A stretch of 64,000 bases of DNA, from assembly GCA_965228215.1 (NCBI GenBank), contig OZ245800.1:3190959-3254958 (forward strand), given 5' to 3'. The stretch comes from Maricaulis sp965228215 (GTDB taxonomy: Bacteria; Pseudomonadota; Alphaproteobacteria; Caulobacterales; Maricaulaceae). Below, one piece after another: positions 33,479 through 42,568 of this stretch (the stretch's first letter is position 1; every line of letters begins with the position of its first letter). Position numbers and translations under genes: made by a program. Under the pieces are notes generated by a model. The model did not search any database, had not been told where the DNA came from, and saw only the letters and a list, made by a program, of their open reading frames with translations.

Positions 33479-34909
33479 CTAGGCAACCTGGCTGGCGGAG
33501 GGTTCTTCGCCCGCGAGCATTTTGAGGGAGAGAACCCCGCCCTTGTGCGGGAAGGGTTCCGACGGAACCGGCCGATCGAGGAAGGGCGCGAGTTTTTCAA
33601 AACCTTCGCCGGAGCAGACATCCAGGATCAGGAGATCCTCGGGCCTGTCCTTGAAATATTCCATCACCTCGCGGACGTAGCGGTCATAGACGTCGGAGAA
33701 GCGTTTCGGGTCGAAATTGTAGCAGCCATACACCGCAGATCTCAGGAATTGCCGCATGCGCAGATGGACCAGATCGTCCGGGTCATCGGTTTCCTTAAAG
33801 GCCGGCCGGTTGAACCAGTGATGGGCACAGGAGCGCAGCCAGCCCTCCTTCTCCCTCACGGTCAGGACGAATTTGCTACCCGGATAGAGCTTGTCGAACT
33901 CCCGGTAAAAAGGCGCCGTCGTGATGTCGGTCAGACCGTCATAATATTTCAGCAGGGTCAGATCGTATTGAGCGTGGGAAAGCTCGGTATAGGTGTCTTC
34001 GTCGATCGGATAGTGCGAGCAATCATAACCGAGCACCTGCAGGGCCGAAGTCAGGCTTCGGGTACCGGTGCGACTCAGACCGAGACCGAAGATCTTCGAC
34101 TTGGATTCCCCGGAGGATCCGTAGGTGATGCGGGTCCGGTTCTCCTCCAGCCAGGCATCCAGCTCCTCGCGGGTGAAGGCCGGTTTCTCCTCGATGCCCA
34201 GACGCTCCATCTCGGCGGTGGCATGCTCCGGCAGGGCCTCGATGAAGGCATGGACCTCCGCGGGGTCCGCACTCTCGGGCACTTTGGCGCGCGCGTATTC
34301 GACCGCGTGCCGCGCCATCGAGAGATCGCAGAACTCACCATTGGTGTTCCAGCGTTCCATGGACCGCGTCAGGCGCGGTTTCTGAATTTTCGTGCGACTG
34401 CGCAATTCGCGCAGCGCGTACTTCATGAAGATGTGGTGATAGCTCTGGAAATAGTCGTGCAGGATGTCGAAATTCCGGAACTGCTTGGCCATGCCCATCG
34501 GTTTCATTGCCAGGTTGCGCAGGCGGGATTCCGGGCGCAGCACGTATTTCATGTCATCGGCCGGGACTTCGGTCGCAGCCATGCGCCGGACCAGGTCGAT
34601 CCGCGTGATGTGCACGCCGCAATGCAGGCGGCCGCGGAACCGGTCCGTCACATAGGAATCCACGTAGGGCGCATCACAACGCTCGATGAAGGCCCGCAAA
34701 TCCTCGAGGATCAGGCAGTCGGCATCGACATAGACCACGTAGTCGCAATCATGATCGATGCGCAGCATCTGGTTGACGCATTCGGTGAAGGGGCGGACAT
34801 CGTCGATGATGTGAACATTGTCGGGACGGATGTGTTCCTTGGCGAGTTCGAGCGCAACGTCGCGCGTGCGCTCGTCAATCTGCCGGAATACGAGGTCGAT
34901 CTTGGCCAT
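33479..34909 (-). CDS. glycosyltransferase-like domain fused to a sulfotransferase
   Basis: 476 aa. Residues 1-150 form a GT-A-like domain with a DXD-type site in VVYVDADC (59-65), followed by CGVHITRIDLV. Residues about 270-476 are a P-loop sulfotransferase: FGLGLSRTGTRSL (274-286) is the 5'-phosphosulfate loop, and FVLTVREKEGWLRSCAHHW carries the 3'-phosphate-binding region. A helical linker with a TPR-free acidic segment joins them. It would transfer a sugar and a sulfate to the same glycan or lipid; both substrates are unknown. Confidence 0.75.
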   Translation of the reverse strand: MAKIDLVFRQIDERTRDVALELAKEHIRPDNVHIIDDVRPFTECVNQMLRIDHDCDYVVYVDADCLILEDLRAFIERCDAPYVDSYVTDRFRGRLHCGVHITRIDLVRRMAATEVPADDMKYVLRPESRLRNLAMKPMGMAKQFRNFDILHDYFQSYHHIFMKYALRELRSRTKIQKPRLTRSMERWNTNGEFCDLSMARHAVEYARAKVPESADPAEVHAFIEALPEHATAEMERLGIEEKPAFTREELDAWLEENRTRITYGSSGESKSKIFGLGLSRTGTRSLTSALQVLGYDCSHYPIDEDTYTELSHAQYDLTLLKYYDGLTDITTAPFYREFDKLYPGSKFVLTVREKEGWLRSCAHHWFNRPAFKETDDPDDLVHLRMRQFLRSAVYGCYNFDPKRFSDVYDRYVREVMEYFKDRPEDLLILDVCSGEGFEKLAPFLDRPVPSEPFPHKGGVLSLKMLAGEEPSASQVA

Positions 34910-34916
34910 GACAGAC

Positions 34917-35759
34917 TCAGGCCTCCCACTTCATTGATTCATTGAGCCCACCGGCCAGGCGGTCAAACAGGGCTTCATGGACAGGTGCCAGTTCCGTCTT
35001 CCAGCGCAGGTCCAGTTCGATTCCGCCGGAATGGTCCCGGTAATAGTCCCGCGTACGTGAATTCAGGCTGACGAAGGCGGCGTCCGGGTCCTCGAAACGT
35101 TCCCGCGCCACGATGTATTGTGTGCCGCTATTGCCGCCGAGCACGTGATGCGGCGTTGCGGCGAAATCGAGCATTCCCGGCTCGAATTCCACCCCAATGG
35201 CGTCGCATATCCTGCGGACTTCACGCTCGGTATCAACGGCCAGATCCTCGTAGCGCACCACGGTCTTGGGCCCCTCGAAAGCGTCGAACAGCGCCTGGCT
35301 GCGCTCCATCTTCGCCTTCCAGTCGAGGATCTGCGTTTCGGGATCGCGCTCGGGATATTTGCGGATCCGAGAGTTCACGACCGCGCGGCCATCCCGCGTC
35401 AGAAGCAGCAGGCAGGCCTGCCCGCCCGCGGCGACAAACTCGGCGGAGCGAGTCTCGATCCAGGCCTCGTTCTTGGTCGTATCGACGATGATTTCGGCAT
35501 CGACATGCCGCGCGACCTGCGGATAGAGCGCGCGGCTCGTATCCCATCGGAATTTCGACCAGACCGGGCAATCCGCGCCGCAGATCTTGCAGACGCGCTT
35601 GCGCATCGGCTTCTTCTCGTCATGGAGATATCGGACCTTGCCGCCTTCCCCCATGTAGAAAGCCGCCGAATGACTACCCAGAATCATGCCGAGCAAGGTG
35701 GATCCGGAATGTCCGGCTCCGCACACCATGACGGCCTTTCGACCGACGTCACCTGTCAT
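34917..35759 (-). CDS. P-loop sulfotransferase
   Basis: 280 aa from ATG 35759 (GGGGAC upstream; the longer frame has no better site). 5'-PSB loop AGHSGSTLLGMIL near the N-terminus, 3'-phosphate motif LLLTRDGRAVVNSRIRKY, and a Cys cluster CKICGADCPVW that may bind zinc. Uses PAPS to sulfate a small molecule or carbohydrate. First gene of the operon with the GT-sulfotransferase fusion and the ABC exporter. Confidence 0.8.
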   Translation of the reverse strand: MTGDVGRKAVMVCGAGHSGSTLLGMILGSHSAAFYMGEGGKVRYLHDEKKPMRKRVCKICGADCPVWSKFRWDTSRALYPQVARHVDAEIIVDTTKNEAWIETRSAEFVAAGGQACLLLLTRDGRAVVNSRIRKYPERDPETQILDWKAKMERSQALFDAFEGPKTVVRYEDLAVDTEREVRRICDAIGVEFEPGMLDFAATPHHVLGGNSGTQYIVARERFEDPDAAFVSLNSRTRDYYRDHSGGIELDLRWKTELAPVHEALFDRLAGGLNESMKWEA

Positions 35760-35987
35760 ATCGTCCCCGTCAACGCGGACCTCCCCGAAGGTCCCGACGC
35801 GTCCCTCGCCTCTGTTGGACCGCGAATACGCGAAAAATTCAACCCAGTTGTCGGAGTTGGGCGCGATGCGGGACAGTCGCCGGCGGGCGGAAATGCGGCA
35901 CTGCACACGGCGTCATCCTGCCACATGCCAGACAGTGCGGAACGGGTTATATCTGTCGATTGAATGCATCCAAGCCGGAGTCTCGTC

Positions 35988-36581
35988 ATGTCCCTGCGCC
36001 TTCTCACCGCCGTTGCCAGCGCTGCCCTCCTCGCCGCTTGCGGAGGTGGCAATTCGGAAACCGAACCCGAAACCGCGGCGACGCCGCCGGCGGCAGATGC
36101 GCCTGCCGTTTCGACAGAGACGGCAAACACTCCGGTTGATACGGCCGAAAGCGCGCCGGCCGACCCGGCCGAGACTGTCACAGACATGGTGGACAGTGCT
36201 GCCGCGGAGGTCGCGGATGGTCCCGACCCGAGCGTCATTCTCGCCGCCTTGGGCGAGGCCTATACCGACGCCGATCTGAGCAATGGCCAGAGGCAATTCC
36301 GTCGCTGCCAGTCCTGCCACACGCTGAATGAGGGCGGACGCCACACGGTGGGGCCGAATCTGTACGGCATCATGGGAGCTCCCGCCGCTGCGCAGGAACG
36401 CTTTTCCTATTCGCGCCAGCTGACTGAGTCCGGCCTGGTCTGGGATGCCGCCACGATGGATGCCTGGCTGGAAAACCCGCGCAGCATGGTGCCCGGCAAT
36501 CGCATGAGTTTCGTGGGCCTGCGTGATGCCGACGCCCGTCGCGACGTGATCGCCTATCTCGCCGTCGAAACGGCGCAATAG
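35988..36581 (+). CDS. c-type cytochrome lipoprotein
   Basis: 197 aa from ATG 35988 (GGAG eight bases upstream; ATG 35964 lacks one). Lipobox LLAACGGG, then an 80-residue Ala/Glu/Thr/Pro linker, then a class I cytochrome c domain with heme motif CQSCH, GPNLYGIMG and axial Met in PGNRMSF. The domain resembles mitochondrial-type c2/c552, tethered to the membrane as an electron shuttle between the bc1 complex and an oxidase. Confidence 0.9.
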   Translation: MSLRLLTAVASAALLAACGGGNSETEPETAATPPAADAPAVSTETANTPVDTAESAPADPAETVTDMVDSAAAEVADGPDPSVILAALGEAYTDADLSNGQRQFRRCQSCHTLNEGGRHTVGPNLYGIMGAPAAAQERFSYSRQLTESGLVWDAATMDAWLENPRSMVPGNRMSFVGLRDADARRDVIAYLAVETAQ

Positions 36582-36582
36582 G

Positions 36583-37479
36583 TCAGAACCGGCGCCAGAC
36601 CGAGAGGAAGACGGCGCGCTCCTCGATCGTATTGCGGCCGGCAGGCGTGACGAACATTCCCAGATGATATTCCGCCCGACCGATCCGGCGGCCGGCAGAC
36701 ATCTGCAGTTTCAACTGATCGAAGGCCGGGCGTCCGGGGCGCCCCGCCTCGGCGCTGGTAACGGCGAAAGCCTGGCCCATCAACAGCCAGTTCTCCCGCG
36801 GTCTCCAGCCGAGCGTCGCGTCGAGGCGGACTTCGTCAAGATTGGCGGCATCGCGCCAGCGATAGGCCAGTTGCGCATCGGTGAACACCGTCTCGCTGAT
36901 CGCCCTGCCCCACAGCGCCCGAACCTCCCAGGCCTGGCCGCCATCGCCGAGCGGCCGGTTGGAGACATTCTCTCCCTGGCCGGGAATGAGCGCGGTCGCC
37001 TGCAAGGAAATGACCGAGGAATCGTCCTGGAAAGCCGCCCAGCGCATGCCAAGCTCGCTGGCGGACAGACCCGTTGCGCTATCGAAATCCGGCCCGTCCT
37101 GCCGGCGGACATCCTGCCAGGCGATGCGCGCAACCGCCGTCAGCCGGTCGCTGACACCCAGCTCCGCATAGAGCGAGATCTCGTCCTTGTAGAAATATCC
37201 GTCATCAACGATCTCGCGATCACTGTCCCGCGCCCGGTCGGCTCGGTCATAGAGGGTCGTGATGATGGTGAGGCCTTCGCCCTTCTTCTGGGGCCAGGCT
37301 CCGGCCGCAGCAGATGCCGGGGCACCCGCTGCGATGCCGGCGGCAATCAGGTATCGAAGCCAGGGCTTTCGCGACGCACGCGGTCGAGCACGGCGGCCCA
37401 GGCGATTTCCTTGAAGAATTCGTTGCTTGCGATCTCCGACGACTGGTCGAACACGCGGTCCTGCATCTTCTGATCCCAT
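36583..37479 (-). CDS. predicted outer-membrane beta-barrel protein, start unclear
   Basis: Up to 298 aa. A signal peptide is evident (KPWLRYLIAAGIAAGAPASAAAG) and the rest is alternating amphipathic strands ending in Phe (VFLSVWRRF), typical of an outer-membrane barrel. The only ATG in frame (37479) lies 130 bp inside the preceding aldolase gene and would add an odd 40-residue basic leader. A non-ATG start near the signal peptide is more likely. Family not recognised. Confidence 0.6.
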   Translation of the reverse strand: MGSEDAGPRVRPVVGDRKQRILQGNRLGRRARPRASRKPWLRYLIAAGIAAGAPASAAAGAWPQKKGEGLTIITTLYDRADRARDSDREIVDDGYFYKDEISLYAELGVSDRLTAVARIAWQDVRRQDGPDFDSATGLSASELGMRWAAFQDDSSVISLQATALIPGQGENVSNRPLGDGGQAWEVRALWGRAISETVFTDAQLAYRWRDAANLDEVRLDATLGWRPRENWLLMGQAFAVTSAEAGRPGRPAFDQLKLQMSAGRRIGRAEYHLGMFVTPAGRNTIEERAVFLSVWRRF

Positions 37480-38114
37480 TCGATCAGCTCTCCACCGGCC
37501 TGGGCCATGACCTGCACCTTGCAGGCACGCTCAAGTAGATAGATGCGAACATACGCGCTAAACGGGTGGTCGCCAACTGATAACGTCCCGTGGTTGCGCA
37601 GGATCATCAGATTCTTTTCGCCGAGATCGCCGACGAGCCGGACCTTCTCCTCGGATTCCAGCGCCACGCCTTCATACTCGTGGTAGCTGACATCATTGAA
37701 GATATTCATCGCGAGCTGGGAGATCGGCAGGAGGCCACGCTTCTGGGCGGCGACCGCAACACCGGCATCGGAATGCAGGTGCAGGGCGACCTTCACGTCC
37801 TCGCGGGCCTCGTGGATGGCCGAGTGGATCACGAATCCGGCCGGATTGATGCCATAGCGAGAGGGCGGCAGGACATTGCCCTCCAGGTCGACCTTCACGA
37901 GGTTCGACGCGGTGACATCCTCGTACAGCAGACCGAAGGGATTGAGCAGAAAATGCTCGTCGGGTCCCGGCACACGCATTGAAATATGGGTGAAGAAGAG
38001 GTCATCCCAGCCATGCATCCGGACCAGCCGGTACAGCGCCGCGAGGCTGACACGGGCATTCCATTCTTCTTCCGTGACCTGTTCGCGCACCGAGGCGGTC
38101 ATCTGATCATCCAT
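37347..38114 (-). CDS. class II aldolase/adducin family protein
   Basis: 255 aa from ATG 38114 (AGGGGAAA upstream). The family motifs are in order: DDLFFTHISMRVPGPDEHFLLNPFG (shortened here), an acidic Glu in IHEAREDVKVALHLHSDA with the metal His pair, and a third His in LRNHGTLSVGD. Members cleave or epimerize sugar phosphates, but many have no assigned substrate. Its 3' end overlaps the barrel protein. Confidence 0.88.
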   Translation of the reverse strand: MDDQMTASVREQVTEEEWNARVSLAALYRLVRMHGWDDLFFTHISMRVPGPDEHFLLNPFGLLYEDVTASNLVKVDLEGNVLPPSRYGINPAGFVIHSAIHEAREDVKVALHLHSDAGVAVAAQKRGLLPISQLAMNIFNDVSYHEYEGVALESEEKVRLVGDLGEKNLMILRNHGTLSVGDHPFSAYVRIYLLERACKVQVMAQAGGELIEWDQKMQDRVFDQSSEIASNEFFKEIAWAAVLDRVRRESPGFDT

Positions 38115-38177
38115 CGGGGTTTCCCCTATTTTGCTATATCGCCAACGCCGGCAAGAATGACCCAAAGGGCCGCGAGG

Positions 38178-39437
38178 TCAAATATCCTTGGCCAGCCGGA
38201 TACCGGAGAATTGCCAGCGGGCGTCTGGCGGGAAGAAATTCCGGTAGGTCAGGCGGACATGTCCCCTGGGCGTGGCGCAGGATCCGCCGCGCAGGACAAA
38301 CTGGTTGCACATGAATTTGCCATTGTACTCGCCAACGGCACCGGCCGCGGGGCGATAGCGCGGATAGGCGGCATAGGCCGAACGGGTCCACTCCCAGACG
38401 CCGCCGAGCGCCTGCCGCAAACCGTCACCGGTCGGGCTGGGACCGGGATGCGCCGACAGGCCGGGATCGGCGAAACGCCCGTCCTGCCCCGCAGCCTCGC
38501 GGGCGGCCAGCTCCCATTCCCGCTCATCAGGCAGGCGCGCACCGGCCCATTCAGCAAAGGCCGAGGCCTCGTAATAGCTGACATGGGTCACCGGTTGATC
38601 CGGATCGAGCGCCTGCTCGCCATGCAGGGTGAATTCCCGCCAACCATCTTCGCCGGACCGCCAATAGAGGGGAGCGGTCCAGCCTTCGGCCAGGACCCGG
38701 GCCCAGCCGTCGGACAGCCACAAGGTCGGCGTCTCATACCCGCCATCCTCGATGAAGGCGCGGTATTCAGCATTGGTCACGGGGCGGTCGGCGATCGCGA
38801 AATCCGTCAGCACCGCATCATGCATCGGGCCCTCATTGTCGAACGCGAAACCCTCGCCGTCATGGCCGAACCGATGGATCCCTCCCGCAAATTCCCGCCA
38901 GCCGAGTGCCGCGGCCCCGGACACCCCTCCGGGAGGCGGATAGGCGGCAGGCGCAAAGGGATGACGAGACAGGACATGTTTGAGGTCAGTCAGCATCAAT
39001 TCCTGATGCTGCTGCTCGTGAGCCAGTCCAAGCAAAATAATCGGCTCGATCTTTGCCAAATTCAGTTCTTGGTCACCAGACAGTAAACCCGCCATTGCCG
39101 CATCGACGTGACGGCGATAGCCGATCACCTTGTCCAGTGAGGGCCGCGTCAGGATTCCGCGCTCGGGACGGGCATGGCGCTCGCCGATCTGCTCGTAATA
39201 GGAATTGAACAAGTAATTGAACTGACTGTCATATTCCTGGTAGTCCGCGATCTGCTCGCGAAGCAGGAATGTCTCCCAGAACCAGGTCGTGTGCGCCAGG
39301 TGCCATTTCGTCGGACTGACATCGGGCATGGTCTGGACCACCATATCCTCGGCGCTCAGACCCTTGATCAATGCTTCAGTTTCACTCCTGACGCGAGAAT
39401 ATTTCTCAAGTAAATTAGTTATGACCATTCCGTCCAC
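38178..39437 (-). CDS. egtB: ergothioneine biosynthesis sulfoxide synthase EgtB-like
   Basis: 419 aa from GTG 39437 (AAGGAAA upstream). N-terminal DinB-like domain with KWHLAHTTWFWET and the iron motif HEQQHQE; C-terminal formylglycine-generating-enzyme-like domain with GGSCATPRGHVRLTYRNFFP at the end. EgtB joins a thiol to trimethylhistidine using O2. The partner methyltransferase EgtD is not in the window downstream, so the pathway is only implied. Confidence 0.88.
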   Translation of the reverse strand: MDGMVITNLLEKYSRVRSETEALIKGLSAEDMVVQTMPDVSPTKWHLAHTTWFWETFLLREQIADYQEYDSQFNYLFNSYYEQIGERHARPERGILTRPSLDKVIGYRRHVDAAMAGLLSGDQELNLAKIEPIILLGLAHEQQHQELMLTDLKHVLSRHPFAPAAYPPPGGVSGAAALGWREFAGGIHRFGHDGEGFAFDNEGPMHDAVLTDFAIADRPVTNAEYRAFIEDGGYETPTLWLSDGWARVLAEGWTAPLYWRSGEDGWREFTLHGEQALDPDQPVTHVSYYEASAFAEWAGARLPDEREWELAAREAAGQDGRFADPGLSAHPGPSPTGDGLRQALGGVWEWTRSAYAAYPRYRPAAGAVGEYNGKFMCNQFVLRGGSCATPRGHVRLTYRNFFPPDARWQFSGIRLAKDI

Positions 39438-39529
39438 GAGCAGCTTTCCTTGTAACGGGCAAAATTAACAAGTTTTCAAGGCGTTTCGATTCATTGTTGC
39501 GATCCAGTGATCGTATGTAAGCGCAAGAC

Positions 39530-40588
39530 ATGGTTGCAAGCCCTGCCGAGACCCTAGCCCAGCTTGCCCGGCTTAAAGACCCGGGACAACGCCAGCAGCT
39601 TGCGCTCGGCGTCACGGATTTGTGCGTGGCGCAGCCGCTCTCGCCGACAGCCGAACCCGTGGCCGGAGAACTCCTGGTCACTCTGACCAAGCAGGTTCCC
39701 ACGGATTCGAAAAAAGCCGTTGCCGAAAAACTCTCGGTCTGTGACTGGGCACCGCATGCGGCCATCAAGCATCTCGCCTTCGAGGAGATCGAGGTTGCCT
39801 CGGTCATCATCAAGAAATCCAAGCGCCTGACGGACCAGGACATGGTGGAGATCGCCAAGCTCGGCTCGGTCGATCACCGCACACATCTCGCCCGCCGGCC
39901 CAATCTCGCCGTGAAGGTTACGGATTCCCTGTCCGAACCGGCCGAGCCTGCCGTGCTCCGCGCGCTGGCGAATAACGACACCGCCGAGATCAGCGACAAG
40001 ACGCTTTCGACCTGCCTGACCGCGTCGAAGGACAATCTCAAGCTCCGCGAGGCGCTCGCCCGGCGCCACGACATCTCGAACGAATACGCGACACAACTGG
40101 CGATCATGCTGCCGGAAAACTGGCGCGAGGAATTGTATCGCCGCTTCGGCCTCGACAAGGACGCCGTGGAAAAACTAGCGGTCGAAGCCGCGCTCGGCTC
40201 CGCGTCCGATGACAAGGACAAACTCGCCGAGAAAGCCGTCAACGAGGCGGCAGATGCCGGGAAGCTCAGTGGCGAGTTTGCCCTGACAGCACTCAAGTCC
40301 GGCGATCTCGCCCTCTTCGACCACGCGATTGCCCGCCTGTGCGATGTGAAGACCTCGCAATGGCGCGTTGCTCTGGCCATGGGCGGAGTCCGCGCCGCAG
40401 CCATGGCCTGCCAGGCCGCCGCTCTCGACCGCACGGCCTACCCGGTCGTGCACCGCGGATTGCAGCATGCCGGTCGGATCCACCAGGCCCTGGAAGGCGA
40501 TGCCATGAACGGCGCCGCAAATATTTTCCGGATGTACGGCAAGGAAAAAGCGGCGAAAGTCTTGCGCCAAATGGGTAGCAGGGTTTGA
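39530..40588 (+). CDS. DUF2336 protein (first of two)
   Basis: 352 aa, all-helical with HEAT-like periodicity and no signal peptide. The fold of DUF2336 matches in SVDHRTHLARRPNL and LPENWREELYRRFGLD. These proteins occur almost only in Alphaproteobacteria and are often near two-component genes. A second DUF2336 gene is at 42569. Function unknown; a scaffold or partner in phosphorelay is a guess. Confidence 0.8.
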   Translation: MVASPAETLAQLARLKDPGQRQQLALGVTDLCVAQPLSPTAEPVAGELLVTLTKQVPTDSKKAVAEKLSVCDWAPHAAIKHLAFEEIEVASVIIKKSKRLTDQDMVEIAKLGSVDHRTHLARRPNLAVKVTDSLSEPAEPAVLRALANNDTAEISDKTLSTCLTASKDNLKLREALARRHDISNEYATQLAIMLPENWREELYRRFGLDKDAVEKLAVEAALGSASDDKDKLAEKAVNEAADAGKLSGEFALTALKSGDLALFDHAIARLCDVKTSQWRVALAMGGVRAAAMACQAAALDRTAYPVVHRGLQHAGRIHQALEGDAMNGAANIFRMYGKEKAAKVLRQMGSRV

Positions 40589-40619
40589 ATGACTGCCTGA
40601 TCTGACAGGCAAATTTCCG

Positions 40620-41396
40620 TTGACCAACACGCCTCCCAAGTCACTGGCCTTTCTTGCCAGCCCGCGGCCTGACGCCAAGGCAGCCCGGGCCAAGCTGGAA
40701 TCCCTCTACGGCGTGACGCCGATCGAGGAGGCTGAGGTGATCGTCGCCCTGGGCGGTGACGGGCTCATGCTCGATGCCCTGCACACCTCCATTTCAACCG
40801 GGGCCCGGGTCTACGGGATGAATTTCGGCTCGGTTGGCTTCCTGATGAATGATTTCGCGGAGAATGATCTACCGGAGAGGATCGCGCGGGCCGAGGAAGC
40901 CCGTATCCGACCGCTGCGTATGCGCGGCGAGAATATCCATTGCGAGACCTTCGAGGCGCTGGCGATCAATGAAGTGTCGATGCTGCGGGAGACCCGCCAG
41001 ACGGCGAAGATCAAGATCCGCATCGACGGCACTGACCGGCTGGGCGAATTGCAGGCCGACGGCGTCCTGGTCGCTACACCGGCCGGCTCGACCGCGTACA
41101 ATCTCTCCGCTCACGGACCGATCCTGCCGCTGGACTCCAAGGTCCTGGCCCTGACGCCGATCAGTGCCTTCCGCCCGCGTCGCTGGCGCGGGGCTCTCCT
41201 GCCCCACACTGCCAAGGTCGGTTTCGAGATCAGCGAACCCCGACACCGGCCGATTTCCGCAGTCGCCGACAATCAGGAATTCCGCGAAGTCACTCATGTC
41301 GAGGTCGAGGAAGCCAGCGATGTCACCCTCACCATGCTCTTCGACGAGGGCCGCGCCCTGGCCGAGCGCATTCTGGTCGAACAGTTCGAAAGTTGA
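40620..41396 (+). CDS. nadK: NAD kinase
   Basis: 258 aa, short form, with a probable TTG start. The kinase motif GGDG is in IVALGGDGLMLDAL, followed by GMNFGSVGFLMN and the NE/D and TPAGSTAYN motifs that bind NAD. Makes NADP from NAD and ATP. It lies 31 bp after the DUF2336 gene and before the receiver protein. Confidence 0.9.
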   Translation: MTNTPPKSLAFLASPRPDAKAARAKLESLYGVTPIEEAEVIVALGGDGLMLDALHTSISTGARVYGMNFGSVGFLMNDFAENDLPERIARAEEARIRPLRMRGENIHCETFEALAINEVSMLRETRQTAKIKIRIDGTDRLGELQADGVLVATPAGSTAYNLSAHGPILPLDSKVLALTPISAFRPRRWRGALLPHTAKVGFEISEPRHRPISAVADNQEFREVTHVEVEEASDVTLTMLFDEGRALAERILVEQFES

Positions 41397-41469
41397 CCGG
41401 ATTTAGGGCGGTGTTAAGCACCCGCGCCTATTGTCGCCGCAGAAGAAGTTGACGAAGAGCGGCACTCAG

Positions 41470-41976
41470 ATGGCCATCAAGGCATCGCATCGCTTTGAAA
41501 ATCTGCGCGTACTCGTGGTGGACGACAATGCCGCCCTGCGCGGATTGCTGCGCGTGTCGTTGCAGGCTTTTGGCTGCGCAAAGGTCATCGAGGCGGGTAC
41601 GGTCAGTCGTGCCCTCGAGACGCTCAACACCGAACCTGTGGATGTCGTGATCACCGACTGGAAGATGCAACCGCATGACGGCCTGCACCTCGTCCGGACG
41701 CTGCGCGATCATCAGCTGAGCCCGAATCCCTACATGCCGGTCATCATGCTGACCGCCTATTCGGACGAACAGAAGCTCAACCAGGCCAAGGATTGCGGCG
41801 TGAACGCCTTCCTGGTCAAACCGTTCACGGCGGAAAGTCTCGCACGCGGTCTGTGCGACGTGATCGCCGATGACCGGCCCTTCATCCAGACCCAGGACTT
41901 TTTCGGTCCTGATCGACGTGTTCATCCTCGCGATGACGCGCGCACCGGCAATTTCAACCAAGCTGCACTCAGCTAG
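41470..41976 (+). CDS. single-domain response regulator
   Basis: 168 aa. A receiver domain fills residues about 8-130: VLVVDDNAALRGLL, phospho-Asp in VVITDWKMQPHDGL, Thr in IMLTAYS and Lys in FLVKPF. The C-terminal tail of 40 residues (DFFGPDRRVHPRDD) is disordered-looking. The alternate start TTG 41431 is weaker. The HPt-like gene follows 11 bp later. Confidence 0.88.
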   Translation: MAIKASHRFENLRVLVVDDNAALRGLLRVSLQAFGCAKVIEAGTVSRALETLNTEPVDVVITDWKMQPHDGLHLVRTLRDHQLSPNPYMPVIMLTAYSDEQKLNQAKDCGVNAFLVKPFTAESLARGLCDVIADDRPFIQTQDFFGPDRRVHPRDDARTGNFNQAALS

Positions 41977-41987
41977 AGGAAATCCCC

Positions 41988-42488
41988 ATGGCAAAGCCCA
42001 ATCCCGATGTGGAGATGATTTCTGCGCCGAACCTGCTTCAGGCGAAGATCGGCGGACCGATCAGCCAAGGCGATCTGCACCTGATCGAAAAGGCAGAAGA
42101 CGCCCTGAAGGATCTCAAGCACGAATTCGGCAATTGGCTTGAGGAAGAGGTCGGCAAGCTGGAGGAAGCCGCACGCTTGGTGGCGTCGGAAGGCCTGAAA
42201 GGTAAGGCCGGGGAAGATTTCTTCATTCGCGCCCATGACCTGCGCGGCCTGGGTACGACGTATGAATTCCCGATCGTGACCCGACTTGCAGCCTCGCTGA
42301 CCAAGCTGATCGACGAGCAGGAAAAGCGCGACCAGGCACCGCGTGCCCTCGCCCTGGCCCACGTCAATGCCATCCGGGCTGCGCTCTCGCAGAACATCCG
42401 CAATGAAGATGATTCCGTTGCCGCCGAACTGGCTGCGGAACTGGAGAAACAGACCCTCGCCTTTGCCCAGCCTTGGGAAGACAATTGA
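41988..42488 (+). CDS. HPt-like phosphotransfer protein
   Basis: 166 aa, helical, with a four-helix HPt core; the candidate phospho-His is in FIRAHDLRGLGTTYEFP. The N-terminal helices are charged. It follows the receiver gene by 11 bp, so the two probably form a phosphorelay pair: a receiver with no output domain and an orphan HPt. A bidirectional terminator comes right after. Confidence 0.78.
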   Translation: MAKPNPDVEMISAPNLLQAKIGGPISQGDLHLIEKAEDALKDLKHEFGNWLEEEVGKLEEAARLVASEGLKGKAGEDFFIRAHDLRGLGTTYEFPIVTRLAASLTKLIDEQEKRDQAPRALALAHVNAIRAALSQNIRNEDDSVAAELAAELEKQTLAFAQPWEDN

Positions 42489-42508
42489 GACACGGCATCA
42501 TGGCCTGA

Positions 42509-42543
42509 CAAAAAGGGCGCTGCCTCCGGGCAGCGCCTTTTTT
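42509..42543. terminator. bidirectional intrinsic terminator
   Basis: GGCGCTGCC (42516-42524) and GGCAGCGCC (42529-42537) form a 9-bp stem with a 4-nt loop, flanked by AAAAA and TTTTTT. It separates the HPt gene from the convergent DUF2336 gene and suits both. Confidence 0.9.
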
Positions 42544-42568
42544 GATCCGACATTGAAGCAGGTCTGGC

